A stretch of 64,000 bases of DNA. Origin: Phytophthora sp. 'mugwort'. Taxonomy: Eukaryota; Oomycota; Peronosporomycetes; Peronosporales; Peronosporaceae. Of this stretch, positions 1 to 9,362 are shown piece by piece (the stretch's first letter is position 1; each line of letters begins with the position of its first letter). The translations under genes and the position numbers were made by a program. The notes beneath the pieces are model-generated. The model had not been told where the DNA came from. It ran no database searches and saw nothing but the letters and a program-made list of their open reading frames with translations. The stretch lies in contig JAUCEF010000018.1 of NCBI GenBank assembly GCA_033558025.1, positions 3,720,001 through 3,784,000 of the forward strand, in the 5' to 3' direction.

Positions 1-2266
1 TTTTTAGCGTCCCCGCAGATCGGCCTGATGCTGCAACGATTTCCTGTTCACCAGCAGTTATGAATCCGACGGAGAAGAGAAGAACGATTCAAACAGTGAT
101 CTTAGAATTTTTCAAGCATGGAGGAGCCGTGTGGACGACGGCTACGAGGTCGCGTTTTAGCTGTATATGACCTGAAGAGGGCCAGCCCAAGCAATATCCA
201 TGCCAAAGCCCCCCCCCCCCAATCACTTCGCGGCCACATCGACTGAATATCGTACAGAGTCAAACGTTTAATAACCGAGTTAGTAAACCTCGTCAACTGC
301 GCCTACTGTTGATGGGTGGGTCATTGAGGTTCATTTCTTTATGCATTCCAGCTTTTTTTCTTTTTCATTCAATGCGTTCTTTCGTAAATACTTAGGGAAT
401 CATCGCGCAACCTTGTCCTTCATTGTGCATTATGCTGTATTACGTTTTATGCACGAAACAACGGTTTATAATGCGCTCAACAAAGTGACCGAAACATCAT
501 TAATGTGCACACCACGATCGCTCAATGGCTACAAGACGAGGATGGGATCGAAACAATTCTTCGGGCGATCGGTCTTAAAAGCAAATATTGTCGGTCTTGC
601 ATACCCCACCATTCAAACGGAGCATATTGGGATTGCTCCTCCCGCATTTCCAGTGACCAATCTGCAACTAACGTGATGAAGTCAGCGAGCTCATGATGCA
701 AAGATGCAAGTTGCATAGATGAGTACTTCATGCGTCGAGATGCATCGTAGACCTGTAGTTTAGTAGCTTCTTCTTCCGCAGCCATAAACGTATTCCGATT
801 TATTGTATGGTCAAGAAGCTGTGCGATCTTCATAGGGATTGAGTGCATCTCATTCCAACGAGAGATAGTTCATTTTCATATAGTCTGCTTGCTACCAGAA
901 CCTGATGACGCATATGCAGGATGATTCAGCAACCGCTGAAACTGCTCATAGACGAGCGGAATACTACACTCGTCGCTCTCAAACAGCGCAAGACACTCGT
1001 GAACAGGCTTTAGAAGCTTCAATGCATCTTTCCCGTTTCGCCGAAATTTTTCATCCTTCATGTACGCCAAAACCGTTGCAAAATTAGCGCTCTTGTTGAA
1101 GCGCGCCATGAATGTAGAGTCCGAAAACACGGCGTAAATAACGGCCTTGTTATCCATCACAGTCTGGACACAATTTTGACTGCTAAACCATCGGGTAGGG
1201 TAGGCCCACTTTACGACGCGCTGGCGTGTTTCCTTATACGCTATTTGTGTAGTCTTAAACCGTGAGAATGCAGCAGAATGATTTCGGACAAAATCAGAAA
1301 TGGCGTGAAGCTTTGTCAGGACTTGAGCAATTTCGCTAATCTTGAAAATATCTTGAGGATGAGATTCAGTATATGAGCTGCACAGCCAGTAGCGAAAAAG
1401 CCTTCTCGGAAGCTTCAAGTATCTATGAAGCGCGGAGCATATTGGGAGCGTTGTCAGTCACAACTCCACATACGCGATCATCCCCAAAGCTTCCTTCAAA
1501 TCCAAAATAACGTTACAAAGCAATTCAGCCATAATTTCTCCAGTCTTTTGCTCTTCACCAAGCTCAAAAGAGCACCAATACACAGGCCTCATTTTCGGAC
1601 CCAGTCAAAATGATGTTGATGATGGATTGGTGCTTCGGATTGGTCCATCTATCCGTAATAATGACGATGTACGGAATATTGTCTCGGATGAACTTGACTA
1701 CCTTGATTCTCAGCTCAAAGTATTCACGGTCAAGGTGGGAGCCAGCTGGATTGTGTCGGTTTGGAAGTTTGACATCCTTGGCAAGAACCGAAGCATGTCT
1801 TGAACCTCTTTCCTGCCGTCTGCTTTCCTCGTCACTTTGAAATAATGCCATAGTAGATATCTAGGCCGCCCAGGTTTTGCCCCGGACTCGTCGCTGTCGC
1901 GGAACTCGAGTCTTGTGAGCCGGCAGACTCCATTAAATCTCTTTAACCGCAGGATAAATAGATCGCGGTAAGTTTCCAGGCTACTCTTGTGGAGTGCTTA
2001 CCATCCAGAACGGGGTAGCACGCACCCAATGAACCCCACGTCACGTTGGGCGCAACAACTGCTGTGCAACTTGGCCGCCGATGCGGAATTCGAAGAGTGA
2101 AGGTCCCCCACCCCCGGGCTGTACTTGTACTTTACGGGTCATAGTTGGGTGATAAATGTAGTTCGACCGGATTGTCGTTTTCATGCCATTGTGCAACTGG
2201 TTTCGTGCATTTAATGGTAGTAAACTGTTTGAGCGCGAAACGAATCGTGCACGAATCATCCCTAGT
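1..2266 (-). repeat. Array unit 1 (3' truncated by the insert)
   Basis: The unit runs in register until CATCCCTAGT at 2266, after which it diverges from all other units. About 110 bp of the normal unit end is missing. The hAT remnant occupies about 522-1851 on the minus strand. Private changes include a one-base deletion in GGCAAGAACCG near 1783 and TCCATCTATCCG near 1650. With unit 2 it shares CGAAGAGTG near 2090, where later units have CGAACAGTG. Confidence 0.95.
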
Positions 2267-2620
2267 CTCCAGTACAAACGTGAGCTGATACAGTGGGGAA
2301 TACGCAAACTTCTGCTTCAGAAAAATGTGAAGAACGAGCAGAGATATAATCTCCAATATTGCAAACACCAATATGTTTAGTGCTCGACTTGCTTGGTAGC
2401 CACCCACTTTTGCCGGCGAACGTCGGCAAAACGGACCAAGCTGCACTATTGCGGGGTAATAACTGACCCAACCCTTTACTGCATTTCAGGCTAGCTTTGT
2501 ATCTATATATGATTCCTTTGCTTTCGTAAATAACGTATAGGGTTTCACGGCAAATCGTCGGTATCTGACCCATACGTTTTATCGGAATGGGTTTATTCCG
2601 CGCTGGCCTTTGACTGAGTT
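2267..2620. other. Left junction of insert, no gene seen
   Basis: Single-copy sequence between array unit 1 and the Crypton coding remnant. It contains an 8-bp perfect inverted repeat, TTTTGCCG / CGGCAAAA, at about 2408-2431. No protein motif was recognised. Confidence 0.5.
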
Positions 2621-4852
2621 TCATTATTCGAAGGCGTGCCATCGATATCTTCCGATAAATCGTCCGCAGTCGCCGCCGACGATAATAATAGCGGCTTATT
2701 GGCCAAAATGACCCAGAACCTCCGCATTCCCCCACCTAAAGAAAGCGCCATGATTAATGACAATGCGCAGTCTGCGAGCGCTTCCGCGATTGATGTGGAG
2801 GTGATACAGGACACCTGCATATGCAAGCACACGCGGACGAAGTATAAGAGCAGTCTTAACGGGATAAAAAAAGTGGATTGTGGAAGATCTCGCTAAAAAT
2901 GACGACAACACGGACAGATTTCTTGACGATAAATGATGACCTGGTGTTATCGGAGTTCACGACACTTTTGTTCGAGAAGTTCCTTGTTTACAATAGCAGC
3001 TATGTCAAGACTGCTACTTTAAGTGGTTATCGGAGTGCTATTAAGGACCTTTACCGTGTAAAACGTATCGCGCTTCCACCAAATTATGGAGATTACATTA
3101 ATCAACTTTTTCCGGTATGAAGCGGCTTGAGGCTGAAATGACCAGACAAGAACTCCTAAGACTTCAGGAAAACAGCCGTTGACATATTCTCTATACAACA
3201 CGTTGTGTACTGAGACGCTCAACATTAGCGACGGTGGCTTCTTACACCTCTTTTTGACTTCTCAATGGAATCTGATGTGCAGATCCATGTCGGTGTATAC
3301 GCTGCAGATACATCACCTTTTGGCCAGATGATAGTGCTAGAGTCATATTTGTAAAGACTAAAACTAATCAAGAAGGCTCTGGGCCACGCGATCCCCGTCA
3401 TTTGTACGCCAACCCGTTAAGCCCGTCGACGTGTTGGGCGACTGCTTTGGCCATCTATCTTGCGTGTCACCCTAGATTGGAACCGGGGGCGCTTTTCCCA
3501 GGTTCTAATCAAAAGTTACGGTTTGGCAAGGCTTTGACTGAGCTATTGAAGAGCGAAGGCTCTGCCAAAGCTTACGGTACATACTCAGTACGAAAAGGGG
3601 TTGCAACATTTGCGTGTGGAAGAAGCACCAGAGGCCCATCTATTGTAAGTATTTGTCTTCGATGTGGCTGGAGCCTTGGTGGAGTGCAGGACCGTTATTT
3701 CCGCTACGAAGCGGCTGGCGACCAGTTTTGGGGCCGAGTCGTTGCTGGTCTTCCTGAGAATAATGCAATTTTGCTAGGTTGCCACCTCACTTTCGAAATA
3801 CTTCGAGCAAATTCGTGAATTCTTGTGTGAAGATAATGTTTCCCAGTCTGAGTGACGAAAACAAAAACGAATCTGATTGGTGTTCTTCAGTTATGCCTAG
3901 CAAGTCTAGTTTATCATGCTGAATTCTTTACAGACATACCTACCAATCGATCATGCTTTACGCTCAACACATGTACTAACAAATCCCGTCGTGTTTCAAA
4001 GCTACAAGAGCAACTAGAAGTGGGCGACTCAATGTGGATGCAGTCCACAGGCATTCCTCCGTACATAGAATTGTATATAAAGCTTGATAAGCAGCAGTAG
4101 TCGATCGCTCGACTACCCGCTAAGGTGGAGGAACAGATGGAGCAAATTTTTGGAAAAGAAAGGTGTTACTGTTGGAAATATCACTCGAGATATATTTTGC
4201 GCGATGAATTAGTGGATTGCTTTGCGAGATTGGCCTCCACCGTGATACCTCAGCAAGTGCTGCCACTGCAATTCCCGCTACACCGACACGCTCGTATCGT
4301 ACATGGGGCGGAAAGTTTCATGTGTTGCCCAGAGATTTTAATTTTCCGAGTATTGATCCGCTAGGTGCATGGATGCTTTGGTGGTTTGGCAATCCGAACT
4401 CAACTATCGGCATACAAGAGGATTCCGTCTGACGATTTAAATACACCACAAAAAAGGCAACCTTATCAAAGTGGCCGATTATGATGCGGCACATTATCAA
4501 TGGGATTGAAGCAAAGCTAAGCAAGCCGATGCCACCAATCAACGATGAACCGCACGCTATTAAGTTGTTAATATCGGGTACAGCGCACTTCGACTACGGC
4601 CGAGCAAACGAAAGCGAAGATCAGGTCAGCTTAAGCTGACCACAGTTCTAAGACTTGTTCGACAAGCGGATCACGAGCAGCTTCCGGATAGTCGAAGTAT
4701 CCATTTATCTGTGGCATTTGAAGAAAAAAAAGACTACGTCAGCAACCCAATAACCTCATCCCATGCGGCCGACGCGACGATGCAATTACTCAACCAGAGT
4801 CGAAAGCGTCAGAAGCCTATAGGTGATAGTGTAGATGTAGATGCATCCTAAC
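2620..4852 (+). pseudogene. Crypton-type tyrosine recombinase, decayed
   Basis: Pieces of one recombinase-like protein follow in order on the plus strand. An N-terminal segment (2636-2890) leads into a core-binding-like segment at 2899-3117 (TATLSGYRSAIKDLYRVKR). The catalytic part at 3402-3800 has GTYSVRKGVATFA and then CLRCGWSLGGVQDRYFRYE. A GCR1_C-like tail follows near 4290-4620 (WGGKFHVLPRDFNFPS, then GAWMLWWFGN). A basic end finishes with a stop near 4850. Frames change at least four times and stops intervene, so it is dead. In active oomycete Cryptons the residue before SVRKG or SIRKG is usually His (HxxR box); here it is Tyr. Crypton ends have no terminal repeats, so the boundaries are those of recognisable coding sequence. 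Confidence 0.8.
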
Positions 4853-5407
4853 CGTAACATAGCTCGCGCTTGTTAAGAGGGTCGCAGTTGGTTTGACGTC
4901 GTCGTTGCAGTTAGGCTGCGTGAAGTTAGCATCATGGTAATCACAACCAATCATATTGCGTTGCTAATCGTCGTAGAATGCTCTTATGTTTTCTCAAGTC
5001 AATTGAGATCATTGCGAACTTGGACCCGCTATTTCCTATCTCAGAGTCCACGAATTGCCAAAATAGATGAAAGCCACAATAATACATGTAGTACGCAGTT
5101 CTCAAATGGTCTTCATTTGCTCAGTACTACTACTGTGCAGGTGGACGGAATGCACTTTTAATAAACCAAGGGGTCCTGCTCTAGCTTTCTTCTGGTTTTG
5201 GTTCACCATCGAAATAGTACCCTTAGCCATTACCGGTATACAGGAATAATGCGCCCACTATGCTGTTTATTGAGCGCCTTGGCGGTAACGGTGTTGAGTT
5301 CATGAAAAAGCGAATGGTTTACTTCGGCAGAGCAGCAAAAATCACGAAGGCAGTTTTAATCCGGGTGGAGAGCATTTGAGAAGGAGGTTTAATGAACAAA
5401 TGATTTC
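4853..5407. other. No gene recognised
   Basis: AT-rich single-copy sequence between the Crypton remnant and the first secreted-protein block. Short open stretches on the plus strand (for example 4934-5161) show no motif, signal peptide or similarity to anything else in the window. Confidence 0.5.
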
Positions 5408-5448
5408 ATGGATTGCGCCATGATGAAAATTGACTCTCAACGGCGCCA

Positions 5449-5468
5449 TTCACCACCAACTTTCCCAG
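5449..5468 (+). promoter_or_regulatory. Probable initiator region of the 83-residue secreted peptide
   Basis: CATTCACCACCAACTTTCCC resembles the oomycete initiator pattern (CAYTYY followed by an AT/T-rich half). It is preserved in the diverged inverted copy (CACTCACCAACAACTTTCCC near 27560), which argues for function. It lies about 130 bp upstream of the ATG. Confidence 0.4.
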
Positions 5469-5594
5469 AAATGCCTTCGTTTTCTTCATCGTTTTCAACG
5501 AATTTGCGGGCACTTACATGGCTCGACCATAAACCAATTGGACGTCTGACACTCAAGCAAAAGCCTCGTACCAACTCGGCAGATTTCCGTCAAG

Positions 5595-5846
5595 ATGACG
5601 TTCAACCTCGCTATCGTCGCTGTGTTTGCCTATCTGGCTGTACTCACTGCTGCTGGAGAACCGGGTGCGAAGGATGTTGAGACGACTGGAGCTATGCCCC
5701 CTCAAATCGACGCTGAAGCTGAAGCTGCTGAGCTGGAGGACGCGGAGTTCGGCGGGGGAGGCTTTCGTGGTGGATGGGGTGGTCACCGTGGTGGCTGGGG
5801 TGGTCACCGTGGTGGCTGGGGTGGCGATCGCCGCGGTCACTGGTAA
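5595..5846 (+). CDS. Small secreted Gly/Trp/His-rich protein, 83 aa
   Basis: The protein starts with a typical signal peptide: a hydrophobic stretch from about residue 5 to 19 ending LTAAG. An acidic Ala/Glu segment follows (about residues 37-51). The C-terminal third is a short tandem repeat in which RGGWGGH recurs three times. It has no cysteines, so it is not an elicitin or a PcF-type peptide, and there is no RxLR motif. Proteins of this kind are usually extracellular, but I do not know its function. It has no visible intron. The related copy at 27226-27437 is broken by a frameshift and a stop, so this is the surviving member of the pair. Confidence 0.75.
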   Translation: MTFNLAIVAVFAYLAVLTAAGEPGAKDVETTGAMPPQIDAEAEAAELEDAEFGGGGFRGGWGGHRGGWGGHRGGWGGDRRGHW

Positions 5847-5850
5847 GGTG

Positions 5851-6189
5851 CTTCCAAAGGTGTGATGGCACCCTGCATGGGCGACTGTGAACCGTGAACC
5901 AGCGTTCATTTCATTTTTAAGTTTTTAATTCCACGTTCAGTGTTAACGCACACACTTTCACTTTTCAGCTTCACTTGGGAAGTTTTCTCGTTGCAGGGCT
6001 CGCTAACGGTTACTGCTGCAAATGAAGGATGCAACTAACATTTGAGCGAATAGATAAGGTTTAAGATGAATTTCTTCTCGGGGAGTTTAATATATTTTCT
6101 GGAATAAGTTGTCTTTGTTTACGTCTAACAAACTCTCGTCGAGTCGTTCATCAGCTGCGTGCATAAAGACGTTTAACATTGAGAGTATA
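5851..6189. other. 3' flank, no gene seen
   Basis: AT-rich spacer between the two secreted-protein genes. No protein motif was recognised. Confidence 0.5.
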
Positions 6190-6338
6190 TTGAAAAAGCC
6201 TGGCGCACTTGAACTAGAGCTGACTAAACTCAAGCGTAGAAATCTCTGCTAACTCTCGATGCCAACATCGTCGGGTTTCTCTGTCTTTTCCATGATTCGT
6301 ACAGGCCTCGAAGCCTTCGACACAGAAACTTGGTCCTC

Positions 6339-6356
6339 TGTCATTGTTCCTTTGGA
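6339..6356 (+). promoter_or_regulatory. Probable initiator of the 206-aa secreted protein
   Basis: TGTCATTGTTCCTTTGGA fits the oomycete initiator pattern (TCATTYY then a T-rich half). It lies about 55 bp upstream of the ATG and is identical in the inverted copy near 41980-42000. Confidence 0.4.
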
Positions 6357-6398
6357 CTCCAAGTACCTAAGTCATCTCCCTCCTCCTCAAGCTCCAAC

Positions 6399-7019
6399 AT
6401 GAAGCTGTCAATTGCTACTATTGCACTTGCCTACGTGGTGTCCGTCGTGACGGCTGCTACTCCGTTGAACGCCATGGGTGCTACGATGAAGTCCGATATG
6501 ACGACCAACCTAGCTATGACCTCGGACGAAGCCACAACTACCGACCAAGGCATGACCACGACGACCCCCAATATGCGCGGACACAGCACTCCGTCGCTCT
6601 TCGTTCCCGTCGGCGTCATCACCAACAAGATCAAAGCTTCAGGCAACAATATCCTCGTCAAAGGCAGCAACATTCTCATTTCCAAGAGTGACCGCGTCCA
6701 ACTCGCCAAGACGATCAAGGAAATGGTATCGAACAGTCCGGAGGCAGGTGCAGCCAGCACGATGACGACTCAAGATATTTCTGGTCTCTTATCAAGCATC
6801 TCGGCCAACCCGGCTGCGCTCTCCAATACGGCCGGGATCATTTCGGCTGCAAGAAGCGGTAAGATGAGTGCGGTGGCTGGTTTCGTCGTGGGTTTGCTGG
6901 GTGCTACGGCTCCGACGACTACCCCTGGGACTCCAATGGCTGCCTCAATGGTTTCTCCGACTGCTATGTCCAAGTCGACCCCAGTCGCTCTTGCTGCAGC
7001 GACTACCACTTCGACGTAA
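6399..7019 (+). CDS. Secreted Thr/Ala/Met-rich protein, 206 aa (copy 1)
   Basis: I chose the ATG at 6399 because it begins a clear signal peptide (hydrophobic core IALAYVVSVV, likely cleavage after TAA). A Thr/Met-rich low-complexity part lies at about residues 25-65. A more ordered central part follows (about 68-135; VITNKIKASGNNILVKGSN and VQLAKTIKEMV). The tail is Ala/Thr/Pro-rich (about 165-206). There are no cysteines or tryptophans and no RxLR or LFLAK motif. The function is unknown; it could be a wall or matrix protein or an unclassified effector. The identical protein is encoded on the other strand at 41314-41934. The stop codon overlaps a perfect GTAAGT donor (7016-7021), so an alternative 3' end is possible. 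Confidence 0.8.
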   Translation: MKLSIATIALAYVVSVVTAATPLNAMGATMKSDMTTNLAMTSDEATTTDQGMTTTTPNMRGHSTPSLFVPVGVITNKIKASGNNILVKGSNILISKSDRVQLAKTIKEMVSNSPEAGAASTMTTQDISGLLSSISANPAALSNTAGIISAARSGKMSAVAGFVVGLLGATAPTTTPGTPMAASMVSPTAMSKSTPVALAAATTTST

Positions 7020-7317
7020 GTAAACGACGTTCTACCGGATCAAAAACATATTGGTATCGGGTCCATGAATTCGTGACGAAAAAAACGGAGGTTACAAAGC
7101 TTTTTTTTTCTCGAGTAATCAACAATTTTTGCGTTCCACAATTACTAATTCGGAATTTACCTAACTTTTTGTTTGTTTGACAAGGTGTTTTGTGTATTGA
7201 TCTATACATAGTTTGGAATGGAAGTACGACAGCTACGCACACCGAGCGCACCCTTGGGTCGGTCGGTCACTTTTGCAGTCAACCTGCACTCCCTATCTTC
7301 GTCAGTTTAGACGTGAA

Positions 7318-7502
7318 GAGAGGTGAATCCTTCACATGAACGCGGTAGTGGAGAGTTAAGGGAGCAAGGAACTTTGCTTGGAACTCGCATCCGCCCAATC
7401 TTACAACACCAGCTCGAGCCTCTCTCGCACAGTTCGTTTCTTGCTTCAGCTCGGGACAAATCCGGTCGTCGAGCAAGTCTCACTCATGGTAACGGCAATA
7501 GG
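7318..7502. other. Right junction of insert, no gene seen
   Basis: 185 bp of single-copy sequence between the end of duplicate block B and the resumption of the hAT array. It matches neither the partner locus beyond the breakpoint nor the missing part of the array unit. Confidence 0.6.
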
Positions 7503-9362
7503 ATCGCTCACTGGCTGCGACGAGGATGGGATCGAAACAATTCTTCGGGCGATCGGTCTTAAAAGCAAATATTGTCGGTCTTGCATACCCCACCATTCAA
7601 ACGGAGCATATTGGGATTGCTCCTCCCGCATTTCCAGTGACCAATCTGCAACTAACGTGATGAAGTCAGCGAGCTCATGATGCAAAGATGCAAGTTGCAT
7701 AGATGAGTACTTCATGCGTCGAGATGCATCGTAGACCTGTAGTTTAGTAGCTTCTTCTTCCGCAGCCATAAACGTATTCCGATTTATTGTGTGGTCAAGA
7801 AGCTGTGCGATCTTCATAGGGATTGAGTGCATCTCATTCCAACGAGAGGTAATTCATTTTCATATAGTCTGCTTGCTACCAGAACCTGATGACGCATATG
7901 CAGGATGATTCAGCAACCGCTGAAACTGCTCATAGACGAGCGGAATACTACACTCGTCGCTCTCAAACAGCGCAAGACACTCGTGAACAGGCTTTAGAAG
8001 CTTCAATGCATCTTTCCCGTTTCGCCGAAATTTTTCATCCTTCATGTACGCCAAAACCGTTGCAAAATTAGCGCTCTTGTTGAAGCGCGCCATGAATGTA
8101 GAGTCCGAAAACACGGCGTAAATAACGGCCTTGTTATCCATCACAGTCTGGACACAATTTTGACTGCTAAACCATCGGGTAGGGTAGGCCCACTTTACGA
8201 CGCGCTGGCGTGTTTCCTTATACGCTATTTGTGTAGTCTTAAACCGTGAGAATGCAGCAGAATGATTTCGGACAAAATCAGAAATGGCGTGAAGCTTTGT
8301 CAGGACTTGAGCAATTTCGCTAATCTTGAAAATATCTTGAGGATGAGATTCAGTATATGAGCTGCACAGCCAGTAGCAAAAAAGCCTTCTCGGAAGCTTC
8401 AAGTATCTATGAAGCGCGGAGCATATTGGGAGCGTTGTCAGTCACAACTCCACATACGCGATCATCCCCAAAGCTTCCTTCAAATCCAAAATAACGTTAC
8501 AAAGCAATTCAGCCATAATTTCTCCAGTCTTTTGCTCTTCACCAAGCTCAAAAGAGCACCAATACACAGGCCTCATTTTCGACCCAGTCAAAATGATGTT
8601 GATGATGGATTGGTGCTTCGGATTGGTCCATCCATCCGTAATAATGACGATGTACGGAATATTGTCTCGGATGAACTTGACTACCTTGATTCTCAGCTCA
8701 AAGTATTCACGGTCAAGGTGGGAGCCAGCTAGATTGTGTCGGTTTGGAAGTTTGACATCCTTGGCAAAGAACCGAAGCATGTCTTGAACCTCTTTCCTGC
8801 CGTCTGCTTTCCTCGTCACTTTGAAATAATGTCATAGTAGATATCTAGGCCGCCCAGGTTTTGCCCCGGACTCGACGCTGTCGCGGAACTCGAGTCTTGT
8901 GAGCCGGCAGACTCCATTAAATCTCTTTAACCGCAGGATAAATAGATCGCGGTAAGTTTCCAGGCTACTCTTGTGGAGTGCTTACCATCCAGAACGGGGT
9001 AGCACGCACCCAATGAACCCCACGTCACGTTGGGCGCAACAACTGCTGTGCAACTTGGCCGCCGATGCGGAATTCGAAGAGTGAAGGTCCCCCCCCCCGG
9101 GCTGTACTTGTACTTTACGGGTCATAGTTGGGTGATAAATGTAGTTCGACCGGATTGTCGTTTTCATGCCATTGTGCAACTGGCTTCGTGCATTTAATGG
9201 TAGTAAACTGTTTGAGCGCGAAACGAATCGTGCACGAATCATCCCTAGTTGTACATGGATATGTGGAGTTAGACCGACGCAACAGGATGGAACACGAACG
9301 CGTCGACAAGTCCCTCTTTACGTACAGCAACTCTGCTGATTTTCGAGCTATGCATTAAATCA
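7503..9362 (-). repeat. Array unit 2 (5' truncated by the insert)
   Basis: Similarity to the unit resumes weakly at ATCGCTCA (7503) and fully at GACGAGGATGGG (7519), which is unit position about 537. The first half-kilobase is missing. The hAT remnant lies at about 7526-8819 on the minus strand. It shares CGAAGAGTG with unit 1. It shares GGCTTCGTG, GGAGTTAGAC and a pure C run (no central A) with unit 9. Confidence 0.95.

Larger units (their letters stand above)
5408..5850 (+). repeat. Inverted duplicate block A (partner at 27213-27632)
   Basis: This segment matches the reverse complement of 27213-27632 through the promoter, the leader and the whole small coding region. Conserved stretches include TCAACGAATTT, GCGGGCACTT, CGTACCAACTCGGCAGA and the stop region CGCGGTCACTGGTAA. 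The copies are clearly diverged, so this is an older duplication than block B. Confidence 0.85.
6190..7317 (+). repeat. Inverted duplicate block B (partner at 41020-42175)
   Basis: The reverse complement of 41.02-42.00 kb is matched almost base for base from about 6335 to 7317. The match includes the whole 206-codon gene, its 3' flank, and the stop codon and last few bases of the aspartokinase/homoserine dehydrogenase gene (TTAGACGTGAA at 7306). Upstream of 6335 the match continues to about 6190 with more changes and one 26-base difference. Confidence 0.95.

Noticed and set aside
341..676. Plus-strand open frames of 60-140 codons recurring in every unit
   Set aside because: They are antisense shadows of the hAT remnant or of flanking repeat DNA. 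They recur because the DNA recurs, and they have no recognisable domains.
6399..7019. Elicitin or RxLR effector
   Set aside because: It has no cysteines and no RxLR, EER or LFLAK motif; only the signal peptide supports secretion.
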